Assembly: GCF_000160115.1 (NCBI RefSeq)
Contig: NZ_GG665867.1
Coordinates: 486,053 to 550,052, forward strand
Source: Shuttleworthella satelles DSM 14600
GTDB taxonomy: Bacteria > Bacillota > Clostridia > Lachnospirales > Lachnospiraceae
Direction: 5' to 3'
Length of the DNA stretch: 64,000 nucleotides
This document shows positions 51,609 through 60,159 of the stretch, piece by piece. The position numbers and the translations under genes were made by a program. Every line of letters begins with the position of its first letter. The stretch's first letter is position 1. The notes under the pieces are model-generated. The model was not told where the DNA came from. It worked only from the letters and a program-made list of their open reading frames with translations, and made no database searches.

Positions 51609-52463
51609 ATGTCATTTGTCACTTCAGACAAGATGCTTGCGGATGCCCAAAGAGGGCGTTACGCAGTGGGAGCCTTCAATGTAGAGAATATGGAGATGGT
51701 CAAGGCGGTCATCGCCGCCGCGGAGGAAGCGCAGGCGCCGGCCATGCTGCAGACGACTCCCTCGACGGTCCGCTACGGTTCGCTGGAGACCTTTGTCGCC
51801 ATGGTGAGGGCGGAAGCGGACAAGACAGAGATCCCGGTCTGTCTCCATCTGGACCATGGAGACAGCTTTGAGCTAGCGATACAGGCCATTAAGGCAGGAT
51901 ATACATCGGTCATGATTGACGGTTCCAAGCTTCCTTTTGCGGAGAATGCCGCTCTGACCCGGCGCGTGGTCGATGTGGCTTGTGCAGTCGGAATTCCGGT
52001 GGAGGCTGAGCTCGGCAGGGTCGGCGGCAAGGAGGATGACTTAAAAGCGCATGCCGATCAGAATACGGATCCGGATCAGGCCAGGCAATTTGAGGAGTTG
52101 ACCGGCGTTTCATCTCTGGCAGTAGCCATCGGGACAGCGCATGGTTTTTATGTGGGAGAGCCTGTGCTGGATAAGGACAGGGTGGCGGAGATCGCTGCCA
52201 AGGTCAAGGCTCCTCTGGTGCTCCACGGGGCTTCCGGTCTCAGTGAGTCGGACGTCAGAGAGTGCGTGTCCAAGGGGATGTGCAAGGTGAATTTCGCCAC
52301 TGAGCTTCGCGTCGCCTATACCGGCGCGGTGAAGAAGCTGCTTGCCGAGGCTCCGAAGACCTATGATCCCAAGAAGCTGGGACTGGCTGCCATGGAGGCG
52401 GTCAAAGAACAGGTGATTGCCCGCATGAAAATGTGCGGATGTGTGGGAAAGGCATTTGTCTGA
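51609..52463 (+). CDS. Class II fructose/tagatose-bisphosphate aldolase (GatY-like)
   Basis: A 284-residue zinc aldolase, the same length as GatY, cleaving a ketohexose 1,6-bisphosphate to dihydroxyacetone phosphate and glyceraldehyde 3-phosphate. The H-L-D-H-G motif gives catalytic Asp82 and zinc ligand His83. Further ligands lie in EAELGRVGG, G-T-A-H-G (His178) and L-H-G-A-S-G (His206). AGGAGG precedes ATG 51609. Grouped with a GatD-like dehydrogenase and PfkB kinase, tagatose-1,6-bisphosphate is the likeliest substrate, but a fructose or other ketose bisphosphate cannot be excluded. Confidence 0.9.
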   Translation: MSFVTSDKMLADAQRGRYAVGAFNVENMEMVKAVIAAAEEAQAPAMLQTTPSTVRYGSLETFVAMVRAEADKTEIPVCLHLDHGDSFELAIQAIKAGYTSVMIDGSKLPFAENAALTRRVVDVACAVGIPVEAELGRVGGKEDDLKAHADQNTDPDQARQFEELTGVSSLAVAIGTAHGFYVGEPVLDKDRVAEIAAKVKAPLVLHGASGLSESDVRECVSKGMCKVNFATELRVAYTGAVKKLLAEAPKTYDPKKLGLAAMEAVKEQVIARMKMCGCVGKAFV

Positions 52464-52479
52464 AGGACAAGGAGCATCT

Positions 52480-53529
52480 ATGGGAGCGACCATCAAGGAT
52501 ATTGCCCGGGAGACAGGGCTTGGTCTGGCGACCATATCCTCCTATTTGAATGGGAGAAATGTCCGGGAGAAGAACCGGATTAAAATCGAGGCGGCGATTG
52601 AAAAGCTGCACTTTGAAGTCAACGAGACAGCCCGGGGCCTGAAAACCAACCGGACCAGGACGATCGGGATTTTGATTCCGGAGCTCAACAATGTCTTCTG
52701 CGCTGAGATTATCTCCGAGGCGGAAGATATTCTGCGGCAGAAGGGCTATGCGACCATCCTCTGCGACTGTCGCACGGATCCCGCGCGAGAGAGGGAAGCC
52801 ATTGCCTTTCTGCTGCGCAGGCGGGCGGACGGCCTGATGGTCATGCCGACAGGGGAGAACGGAGAAATTTTAAAGGCCTTCCTGCGCCGCAAGCGTCCTG
52901 TGGTTGTCCTTGATCGAAAGATCAGGGGGCTGGACGCGGACTGTGTGCTTGTCGATAACGAAGACGCGGCCAAAAAGGCGGTGGATCGATTCCGGGCTGC
53001 CGGACACACAAAAATAGGACTGATTACCGGCCCGCAGGATATCTATACTGCCGCCGCCAGAAGGCGGGGCTTTCAGGCGGCTATGGCAGACGCCGGATTG
53101 GAAGTCTCAGATTCTATGGTCGTCTGCGGTGATTACACGATTCAGGGCGGGGCCAGGGCCATGCACAAGCTCCGGGAGGAAGAACCTGAGATCACGGCGG
53201 TTCTTGTCGCCAACTACGAGATGACGGTCGGAGCCATGATAGAAATCAACGAGTCCGGGCTTCGGATTCCCCAGGAGATGTCTGTAATCGGCTTTGACAA
53301 TCTGGAGTTTGCCAAGGCGATTGCCCCCCGTCTTAGCATTATCACCCAGCCCACCAGGGAGATTGCCAGGGAGGCGGTGGACCTGCTCTTGAAACGCTTG
53401 TCGGGCGATGCCGGGAGGCCGACGCAAACCGTGGTGCTGCCGACCGATTACGTTGAGGGGAAGTCCGTCGGAGTCAGGGCAGAAGAGGTGAGGACTGGGC
53501 TTTCTAACAGGAAATTGCGGAGAGGGTAA
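52480..53529 (+). CDS. LacI-family regulator of the aldolase/kinase operon
   Basis: A 349-residue LacI-type regulator. The HTH is ATIKDIARETGLGLATISSY with hinge NRIKIEAAIEKLHFEVNETA; the effector domain begins TIGILIPELNNVFCAEIISE and ends with SIITQPTREIAREAVDLLLK. ATG 52480 follows AAGGAG, 16 bp after the aldolase stop. It lies inside the operon it probably represses through the palindrome at 51515. The effector is presumably the pathway substrate or a sugar phosphate intermediate. Confidence 0.9.
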   Translation: MGATIKDIARETGLGLATISSYLNGRNVREKNRIKIEAAIEKLHFEVNETARGLKTNRTRTIGILIPELNNVFCAEIISEAEDILRQKGYATILCDCRTDPAREREAIAFLLRRRADGLMVMPTGENGEILKAFLRRKRPVVVLDRKIRGLDADCVLVDNEDAAKKAVDRFRAAGHTKIGLITGPQDIYTAAARRRGFQAAMADAGLEVSDSMVVCGDYTIQGGARAMHKLREEEPEITAVLVANYEMTVGAMIEINESGLRIPQEMSVIGFDNLEFAKAIAPRLSIITQPTREIAREAVDLLLKRLSGDAGRPTQTVVLPTDYVEGKSVGVRAEEVRTGLSNRKLRRG

Positions 53530-53750
53530 TCCCGGGCACTTGAGGAAGAATTGCTTGCACGCAGGGAATCCGGGCAAATTAGCGGACAGGATAATCCTGG
53601 GCACTTGAGGAGGGATTGTCTGCATGTCGTCAGGAAGTTTGTGATGGGGAGGAAACCCCGGACATCTGAGAGAACTGTATTTATACCGGGCAGAATGATA
53701 CGCATCCGGGAAAATCCTGGCAGTCTGAGGTATATTGTCGGACAGAACAT
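53527..53750 (+). repeat. Degenerate tandem repeat of about 60 bp, four copies
   Basis: Related segments start at about 53527 (TAATCCCGGGCACTTGAGG), 53592 (TAATCCTGGGCACTTGAGG), 53652 (AAACCCCGGACATCTGAG) and 53710 (AAAATCCTGGCAGTCTGAGG), each followed by a loosely matching stretch. It fills most of the gap between the LacI gene and the FGGY kinase. No function is evident. Confidence 0.55.
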
Positions 53751-53765
53751 TTGTGAGGGGACTTT

Positions 53766-55286
53766 ATGGGGACATACTTGTTGGGAATTGATATCGGGAC
53801 CAGCGCCTGCAAGGTCGCCGTCTTTGATCAAAAGGGGCGCTTGATGGCCTCCGGGACGGGCGATTACAGGGTCTACTATCCACACCCCGGCTGGGCGGAA
53901 CAGGATCCGCAGGACTGGTGGAACGCGGTCTGCCGGACACTTCCCGGGGTCTTAGAAAAGGGCCACATTCATCCGCGAAAGATCGCAGGGATTGGAATTG
54001 CCGGTCAGAGCTGGTCTGCCGTCGCTCTGGATCATGAGGGAGGGGTTCTTTGCAGGACGCCCATCTGGATGGATACAAGAGCGTCTGAGATCTGCCGGGA
54101 GGTGAATGCCAAAATCGGAGCAGACAGGATCTTCGATTTGTGCGGAAATCCCCTGCAGCCCTCCTACACCACGCCAAAGATCCTCTGGTATCAGAAGAAG
54201 ACACCTGAATTGTACGGGAAAATCCGCTGGATTCTACAGTCCAACAGCTATATTGCGTATCGTCTGACCGGTCATCTCTCGCAGGACCTGTCGCAGGGCT
54301 ATGGCCTGCATTGCTTTGATATGGCAAGGGGAAGATGGGATGCCGATATGGCCGGGGATATGGGCATTTCCACAGATATTTTTCCGGACATCTATCCCTG
54401 CCATGCCATTGTGGGAAAGGTGACGGCTCAGGCGGCCAAAGAGTGCGGACTCTGCCAGGGAATCCCGGTTGTGGCCGGTGGTCTGGATGCCGCCTGCGGA
54501 GCCCTGGGAACGGGTGTCCTGCATCCGGGACAGACCCAGGAGCAGGGAGGTCAGGCCGGAGGGATGAGCATCTGCATGGACCAGCCGCGGGGAGACGCGA
54601 GGCTGATTTTAGGCTGTCATGTCGTGCCGGATCGCTGGCTCTTACAGGGCGGGACCACAGGCGGTGGCGGTGTGATGCGCTGGCTGGAGAAGGAATTTGG
54701 CGCCTATGAGAGAGTCCTTGCCGAAAAGCAGGGGAGAAAGTCCCTGGATCTTTTGAATGAGGAGGCGGATGCCGTAGCGGCCGGAAGCGAGGGGCTGATC
54801 TTCCTCCCCTATATGGCGGGAGAGCGCTCTCCGATCTGGAATCCAAAGGCCAAGGGCGTCTTCTATGGACTGGATTTTTCCAAGACCAGGGGGCATCTGA
54901 TTCGCGCGGCTATGGAGGGGGTTGCCTTTTCCCTAAAGCACAATCTCGATGTCGCCGAGTCCCTGGGAGTCAAGGTGGATGTCCTTCGCGCCATGGGAGG
55001 AAGCGCCAACTCTCTCCTCTGGACCCAGATCAAATCGGATGTCACCGGCAAGCCCGTCGATGTACCGGCGTCTGATACGGCGACGACGCTGGGAGCAGCT
55101 CTTTTGGCCGGAGTCGGCGTCGGACTGTATGAGGATTTTGACCGGGCGGTGGATCAGACCGTTGAGGTCCGAAGAAGACACCTGCCGGATTCGGATAAGA
55201 GGCCCGTCTATGAGGCCAATTACAGGAGCTATCGGAAGTTATATGACCAGCTCAAGGATATGATGAGAGAGGGAGGAGACAGTTGA
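53766..55286 (+). CDS. FGGY-family carbohydrate kinase (xylulokinase-like)
   Basis: A 506-residue FGGY kinase. N-terminal phosphate loop YLLGIDIGTSACKVAVFD, substrate region GIGIAGQSWSAVALD and WMDTRA, then the second domain with AGGLDAACGALGTG, FLPYMAGERSPIWNPKAKGV and MGGSANSLLWTQIKSDVTGK. The closest layout is xylulokinase, but FGGY enzymes vary widely in substrate. In this operon it would phosphorylate a ketose or polyol ahead of the GatD-like dehydrogenase. GAGGGG precedes the ATG, and the stop overlaps the next start (TTGA). Confidence 0.88.
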   Translation: MGTYLLGIDIGTSACKVAVFDQKGRLMASGTGDYRVYYPHPGWAEQDPQDWWNAVCRTLPGVLEKGHIHPRKIAGIGIAGQSWSAVALDHEGGVLCRTPIWMDTRASEICREVNAKIGADRIFDLCGNPLQPSYTTPKILWYQKKTPELYGKIRWILQSNSYIAYRLTGHLSQDLSQGYGLHCFDMARGRWDADMAGDMGISTDIFPDIYPCHAIVGKVTAQAAKECGLCQGIPVVAGGLDAACGALGTGVLHPGQTQEQGGQAGGMSICMDQPRGDARLILGCHVVPDRWLLQGGTTGGGGVMRWLEKEFGAYERVLAEKQGRKSLDLLNEEADAVAAGSEGLIFLPYMAGERSPIWNPKAKGVFYGLDFSKTRGHLIRAAMEGVAFSLKHNLDVAESLGVKVDVLRAMGGSANSLLWTQIKSDVTGKPVDVPASDTATTLGAALLAGVGVGLYEDFDRAVDQTVEVRRRHLPDSDKRPVYEANYRSYRKLYDQLKDMMREGGDS

Positions 55287-56347
55287 CAGCAAAGACGATG
55301 AAGGCCGGCCTGCTGCGCGCCATGTGCGACATTCGCTATGAGGATATTGAAAAACCGGTTCCCCGGAGAGATCAGGTTTTGATCAAGGTGAAATATACCG
55401 GGATCTGCGGGTCTGATATTCCCAGGGTCAATGGCCGGGCGGCGCATTTTTATCCCATTGTCCTGGGACATGAGTTCTCGGGAACTGTGGAGGAGGTCGG
55501 AGAGGACGTGACGAGCTTGAAGCCGGGTGACCGCGTGGCCGGGATCCCTCTGATTCCCTGCATGAAGTGCGAGGACTGCCAGAGGGGGAACTATTCGCTC
55601 TGCAAGAACTATGATTTCGTTGGTTCGCATTCCTTCGGGAGCTTCGCGGAGTATGTCTGCGTACCGGAGATAAATGCCGTGAAATTCGATGACTCGGTTT
55701 CCTTCCGCCAGGGGGCCTTTTTCGAGCCGGCCACGGTGGCTCTGCACGGCCTGGAGAGGACGAATTATGTCGGCGGGAGAACCGTTGCTGTCCTGGGGGG
55801 AGGGACAGTCGGCATGATGACTCTGCAGTGGGCTAAAATCTTTGGGGCAAGGCAGATCGTCGTCTTCGATATTGTAGATGAGAGATTAGAGCTTGGAATG
55901 CGCCTGGGCGCCTCCGCGGGAATCAACAGCTCGCGGGAGGGCTTCATGGAGGAGGCGAAGGCCATAACGGGCGGAAAGGGCTTCGACTACGTGTTTGAGA
56001 CGGCAGGCAATACCGTCACAATGAAGATGGCATTTGAGCTGGCGGCAAACAAGGCCGAGCTGTGCTTTATCGGAACGCCTACCAGAGAGCTCAGTTTCTC
56101 TGTGCGGGAGTGGGAGAACCTCAACCGCAAGGAATTTCGCCTGACCGGGTCCTGGATGTCCTACAGCGCTCCTTTCCCGGGACATGAGTGGGAACTGGTG
56201 GCTCACTATTTTGCCAGCGGAGATTTAAAGCTGGACGACTCTTTTGTCTTTCGCGTTATTCCCCTGAGTCAGATCGATGAGGCCTTTGAGCTCTACAAGA
56301 GGCCGGGAGCGGTGAAGGGGAAGATTCTCATCGACAGCGAGGCGTAA
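55283..56347 (+). CDS. Zinc-dependent polyol-phosphate dehydrogenase (GatD-like)
   Basis: A 354-residue medium-chain dehydrogenase resembling galactitol-1-phosphate 5-dehydrogenase. Catalytic zinc Cys in YTGICGSDIPRVNGRAAHFY, then PIVLGHEFSGTVEEVG. Structural zinc Cys residues lie in PCMKCEDCQRGNYSLCKNYD. NAD site AVLGGGTVGMMTLQWAKIFG, and the GatD-like LTGSWMSYSAPFPGHEWEL. The TTG at 55283 is chosen as start because GGAGG lies 7 nt upstream, while ATG 55298 has no ribosome site. It would oxidise a hexitol phosphate to a ketohexose 6-phosphate. Confidence 0.87.
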   Translation: MTAKTMKAGLLRAMCDIRYEDIEKPVPRRDQVLIKVKYTGICGSDIPRVNGRAAHFYPIVLGHEFSGTVEEVGEDVTSLKPGDRVAGIPLIPCMKCEDCQRGNYSLCKNYDFVGSHSFGSFAEYVCVPEINAVKFDDSVSFRQGAFFEPATVALHGLERTNYVGGRTVAVLGGGTVGMMTLQWAKIFGARQIVVFDIVDERLELGMRLGASAGINSSREGFMEEAKAITGGKGFDYVFETAGNTVTMKMAFELAANKAELCFIGTPTRELSFSVREWENLNRKEFRLTGSWMSYSAPFPGHEWELVAHYFASGDLKLDDSFVFRVIPLSQIDEAFELYKRPGAVKGKILIDSEA

Positions 56348-56349
56348 GA

Positions 56350-57279
56350 ATGATACTGACAGTGACATTAAATGCCGCCATTGACAGGCGGTACGTGGTC
56401 GAGAACGCGAAAATGGGCGAGGTCAACCGCGTGATAGAATGCAAAAGCTGTCCCGGAGGCAAGGGCTTAAATGTGTCCAAGCCCGCTGCCATTGCGGGCG
56501 CTGAGGTTCTGGCCACCGGCTTCGTCGGAGGCTATGCGGGCCGTTACATCGAGGAGGCTCTGCGCCCCATGGGGATTACGCCGGCCTTTTATCATATGGA
56601 GGAGGAGAGCCGTTCCTGCATCAATATCTGGGATAGTGTCAACCATATCCAGACGGAATACCTGGAGCCCGGATTTACTGTGGGAGAAGACGATTTTAAG
56701 GCCTTTCGGGACAAGTTCACCGGGCTGGCGCAAAAAGCGGATGTGGTGACCTTGTCCGGCAGTGTACCCAGGGGGCTGGATGGCTCGGCCTATCAGGACC
56801 TGATTGAGATCTGTATAGAAGCCAAAAAGAAGGTGATTTTGGACACCAGCGGAGAGCTCCTGGAAAGGGGGATTGAGGCGGGGCCGACCATGATCAAGCC
56901 CAATCTGGATGAGATCCGCATGCTCACCGGCAAGAGCTGCGATCACCTGGAAGATATCCTGCGTGCGGCAGAGCTCCTGCACGCAAAGGGGGTGGAGATC
57001 GTCGTTGTGTCCCTTGGCGGTGACGGGGCCCTGGCGGTCGGCGATGAGGGCACTTACAGGGCCAGAGTTCCCAAAATCAACGCAGTCAATACCGTGGGCT
57101 GTGGGGACTCTATGACCGCCGGTTTTGCCCTCGGCCTCAGCCAGGGGCTCTCCCTGAAGGAGATGTTAAGAAGGGCCAGCGCCATTTCTGCTGCCGCGGC
57201 CCTTCGCGAGGAGACCGGCTTCTTTGTGAAAGAGGATATGGAAGATATCTATCCGCTGGTTGAGATTGAGGAGGCCTGA
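56350..57279 (+). CDS. PfkB-family 1-phosphofructokinase / tagatose-6-phosphate kinase
   Basis: A 309-residue PfkB kinase of the FruK/LacC branch. N-terminal MILTVTLNAAIDRRYVVE, substrate signature K-S-C-P-G-G-K-G-L-N-V-S and FVGGYAGRYIEEAL. The C-terminal ATP/anion-hole signature is N-T-V-G-C-G-D-S-M-T-A-G-F with catalytic Asp. It starts 2 bp after the dehydrogenase stop. Next to a GatY-like aldolase and GatD-like dehydrogenase, tagatose-6-phosphate is the favoured substrate; fructose 1-phosphate is the alternative. Confidence 0.88.
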   Translation: MILTVTLNAAIDRRYVVENAKMGEVNRVIECKSCPGGKGLNVSKPAAIAGAEVLATGFVGGYAGRYIEEALRPMGITPAFYHMEEESRSCINIWDSVNHIQTEYLEPGFTVGEDDFKAFRDKFTGLAQKADVVTLSGSVPRGLDGSAYQDLIEICIEAKKKVILDTSGELLERGIEAGPTMIKPNLDEIRMLTGKSCDHLEDILRAAELLHAKGVEIVVVSLGGDGALAVGDEGTYRARVPKINAVNTVGCGDSMTAGFALGLSQGLSLKEMLRRASAISAAAALREETGFFVKEDMEDIYPLVEIEEA

Positions 57280-57325
57280 GTTGTGTCCGGAATAGAGATA
57301 TTTCCGGGACAGGTCGAGCTCTTAG

Positions 57326-57485
57326 GAGAGGTTTCTATCAGGCTGTTTCGAGCCGGAGCGATTTTTGAGAGAGGCTTCTATCAGGCTGCTTCAGGCCGGG
57401 ACGATCTTTGAGAGAGGTTTCTATCAGGCTGTTTCGGGCCGGGAGAGATCTTTTTGAGGAGATTTTATCAGGCTGTTCGGCCTGT
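57326..57485 (+). repeat. 43-bp tandem repeat, about 3.7 copies, before the aldo/keto reductase
   Basis: Copies begin GAGAGGTTTCTATCAGGCTG at 57326, 57369 and 57412, and a shortened copy at 57456. They are about 85-90 percent alike by eye. The block fills the gap between the PfkB and reductase genes. The period is not a multiple of three. Unit sequence is unrelated to the 34-bp repeat near uxaA. Confidence 0.85.
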
Positions 57486-57539
57486 AAGAACAGGATACAG
57501 TTAACAGAATCACAGATGAAAGAGACAGGAGGATTTAGT

Positions 57540-58553
57540 ATGCAGACAATTCATCCGGACAGTGTTCCCAAAATTATACTGAATGACGGCAGAGAGGCGC
57601 CGTGCATCGGGATGGGAACCTTTGGGTCTGACCGCTTTACGGCAGATCAGGTGGCAGAGGCAGTGTACGGGGCAATCAAGGCGGGTTACCGCATGTTTGA
57701 CTGCGCCGCCTGCTACGGCAATGAAGCCATGATCGGAGATGTCTTTCAGAAGGCTTTCAGCGACGGCATCTGTAAGAGAGAGGATCTCTTCATTATGACC
57801 AAGGCCTGGAATGACATGCATGGAGATGGCGATATCCTGATCGCCCTGGCAAAGAGCTTAAAGGACTTGAAGCTGGATTATGTGGATATGTATTTCCTCC
57901 ACTGGCCCTTCCCTAACTATCATGCGCCTTACTGTGACGTTGACAGTCGCAATCCCGATTCCAAGCCCTTTTCAGTTGAGCGCTTCATGAAGACCTGGCG
58001 GCAGATGGAGCGCCTGGTGGATATGGGGCTGACCCGCGGGATCGGAATGTCCAGTATGACGATTCCCAAACTCAAGGCGGTCCTGCCGCTCTGCCGGATC
58101 AAACCGGCCATGTGTGAGTTTGAGGAGCATCCATGCTTTCAGCAGGAAGAGCTCTTTTGCTATTTGCGGGGACATGGAATCCAGCCGGTCGGCTTCATGC
58201 CGCTCGGTTCTCCCCAGAGGCCGGAGCGGGATATGGAGCCCGGTGATGTCGCTGATATGAAGACGCCGATCATGCAGGAGATCGCGGCGGCTCACAAGTG
58301 CCATCCGGCCCTGATCTGCCTGAAATGGGCGGTGCAGAGGGGGGCGATTCCCATTCCCTTCTCTGTGCATGAGGCGGAATACATCAGCAATCTTGCCAGC
58401 ACCATTGACGGTGACCCTCTGACAGAAGAGGAGATGGACAGGATTCAGTTACTGGAGTCCAACAATCGTCTGGTCAAGGGTCAGGTCTTCCTGTGGCCGG
58501 GGGCCAGGGACTGGCATGACCTCTGGGATGAAAATGGCGAGATCGTTCAGTAG
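57540..58553 (+). CDS. Aldo/keto reductase
   Basis: A 337-residue NAD(P)H-dependent aldo/keto reductase. The catalytic tetrad is visible: Asp in M-F-D-C-A-A, Tyr in C-Y-G-N-E, Lys in I-M-T-K-A-W-N and His in F-L-H-W-P-F. A nucleotide-binding C-terminal part contains IPIPFSVHEAEYISNL. ATG 57540 is chosen over upstream in-frame codons because ACAGGAGGA precedes it; those codons lie inside the repeat. As the last gene of the operon it could reduce an aldose to its alditol (for example galactose to galactitol) as the entry step. Confidence 0.87.
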   Translation: MQTIHPDSVPKIILNDGREAPCIGMGTFGSDRFTADQVAEAVYGAIKAGYRMFDCAACYGNEAMIGDVFQKAFSDGICKREDLFIMTKAWNDMHGDGDILIALAKSLKDLKLDYVDMYFLHWPFPNYHAPYCDVDSRNPDSKPFSVERFMKTWRQMERLVDMGLTRGIGMSSMTIPKLKAVLPLCRIKPAMCEFEEHPCFQQEELFCYLRGHGIQPVGFMPLGSPQRPERDMEPGDVADMKTPIMQEIAAAHKCHPALICLKWAVQRGAIPIPFSVHEAEYISNLASTIDGDPLTEEEMDRIQLLESNNRLVKGQVFLWPGARDWHDLWDENGEIVQ

Positions 58554-58642
58554 AAGAGACGGATGGTCTTAAAATCTCCAAGTCTGGGGGTCGACGGATG
58601 AGTGATAGGGGATAGCATTTAAAGAAAGCGAGGAGGATACAA

Positions 58643-58687
58643 GTGAAGCTTGGCGTTCGGGCGCATGATTATGGGAAGTTTGAGTAA
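58643..58687 (+). pseudogene. First 14 codons of a sugar-phosphate isomerase/epimerase, truncated
   Basis: GTG 58643, with AGGAGG 8 nt upstream, encodes MKLGVRAHDYGKFE and stops at TAA. MKLGVRAHDYG is the usual beginning of a family of xylose-isomerase-like (TIM-barrel) sugar-phosphate isomerases/epimerases. The rest is absent, and the stop codon overlaps the base of a strong terminator. It is either a deletion remnant or, less likely, a leader peptide. Confidence 0.55.
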
Positions 58688-58733
58688 TAAGCTTGGAATC
58701 GCCTTTTGCTAGGAGATTCCAAGCTTATTTTTT
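58686..58733 (+). terminator. Strong Rho-independent terminator of the aldolase/kinase operon
   Basis: AATAAGCTTGGAATC and GATTCCAAGCTTATT form a perfect 15-bp stem with a 14-nt loop, continuing into a TTTTTT run and TTTTATT. This is the clearest terminator in the window. It separates the reductase operon from the MFS gene. Confidence 0.92.
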
Positions 58734-58835
58734 GATTTTATTCTTGAAAAGTATTTGCCGCTTCATCTATCATGCAACGGAGATCATCTTCAAGATTAAC
58801 TGTATTAACTGTGATTATATGTGCTGGGAGATGAC

Positions 58836-60029
58836 ATGGGCTCTTTCTTACTTGCTGTCATTTATCTGATCTTTATCAGTCTAGGATTGCCGGACTCCCT
58901 TCTGGGTTCCGGCTGGCCCAGAATGCAGCTGGACTTCGGCGTGCCCTCGTCCTATGCGGGCTTTGTGTCCATGACCATTTCCTTTATGACCATTATCTCG
59001 GCACTGCTCAGCCCCAGGCTGATCCGGGCGGTGAAGACCCAGTGGATTGTGATTGTCTCCATCGGGCTGACGATTCTGGGCCTGCTGGGATTTTCGGTCA
59101 GCGGCAGCTACTGGCTGCTCTTTGCCTTTGCCATTCCCTATGGTCTGGGGGCAGGGGCCATTGACTCTTCGGTCAACCATTATGTGGCCAACAATTACTC
59201 CGGTGCGGTTATGAATTTTCTGCACTGTTTCTATGGGGTTGGCGCGGTCATCAGTCCCTGCATCATGTCTTTGGCTCTGCGCCTGGCCCGCTGGAATGAA
59301 GGCTATCGCTGGACGGCTTTTCTGCAGACAGGTATTTTGGCTGTCTGCATTCTCTCCCTGCCCCTTTGGAAGCGGGGGAGATCGGATGAAGAGGAGGAGG
59401 AAAAAGAGAGTGCCGGCATTGGGCCAACGATCCGTCGGCCAGGGGTCATCTATACTCTGATCGCTTTCTTTGCCTATTGTTCCGGGGAGGCCACCTGCTT
59501 CCTCTGGGTTCCCAGTTATTTCGCAGGCACGAAAACCGGTCTCAGCGATGAGAAGATCGCCTCTTTCGGAGCCTTGATCTTCGGCGGACTTATGCTGGGA
59601 AGGCTGATTGCAGCCTTCATCTCAAGTCGTCTCGGCGACCGGAAACGGATTCGGATCGGAATTATTGTGGAAATGCTGGGGATACTGCTGGTTCTGCTCC
59701 CTCTTAAGGGCTATCTCATCGGTGCGATCGGTTTTTTGGTCGTTGGAATCGGAATGGGGCCTATCTATCCGGCCATTCAGCACATGGCACCCGTGAATTT
59801 CGGAAGGAAGTACAGCGCGGCGGTCATCGGTCTTCAGATGGCGTCTGCCTATGTGGGCAGTACGGCAATGCCCATGGTTTTCGGCCTGCTTCAACACGGA
59901 ATCGGCATATGGATCATGCCGGTTTATCTGACGTTTTTCGCGGTGCTCAATGTAGCTTTTCTGGAGTTGACCTATCGAAAGTTGTCGAGAGAAAATGGTT
60001 ATCGTGAGAGAATAGAAAACAACAGTTGA
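58836..60029 (+). CDS. MFS transporter, probable sugar permease
   Basis: A 397-residue major-facilitator protein with about 12 hydrophobic segments in two halves, joined by a charged cytoplasmic loop (RGRSDEEEEEKESAG, about residue 190). The first segment is FLLAVIYLIFISLGLPDSLL with the following GSGWPRMQLDFGV typical of FHS/sugar-type MFS proteins. The motif SSRLGDRKRIRIGI after TM8 is the usual loop. ATG 58836 is preferred to GTG 58821 because GGGAG lies 6 nt upstream. It sits after the operon terminator; uptake of the operon's sugar or polyol is possible but unproven. Confidence 0.83.
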   Translation: MGSFLLAVIYLIFISLGLPDSLLGSGWPRMQLDFGVPSSYAGFVSMTISFMTIISALLSPRLIRAVKTQWIVIVSIGLTILGLLGFSVSGSYWLLFAFAIPYGLGAGAIDSSVNHYVANNYSGAVMNFLHCFYGVGAVISPCIMSLALRLARWNEGYRWTAFLQTGILAVCILSLPLWKRGRSDEEEEEKESAGIGPTIRRPGVIYTLIAFFAYCSGEATCFLWVPSYFAGTKTGLSDEKIASFGALIFGGLMLGRLIAAFISSRLGDRKRIRIGIIVEMLGILLVLLPLKGYLIGAIGFLVVGIGMGPIYPAIQHMAPVNFGRKYSAAVIGLQMASAYVGSTAMPMVFGLLQHGIGIWIMPVYLTFFAVLNVAFLELTYRKLSRENGYRERIENNS

Positions 60030-60159
60030 TAACTTGTAAAAGTGCACAAATATTCGCCCTATTTTTCGTAATTTTGCAATCTGTAAGAATAATCTGCAAA
60101 GTGATAGGATAATTCCATTGAAGTGGAAGTAGTCGTACATCAAAAAGGGGGTGTTATTT

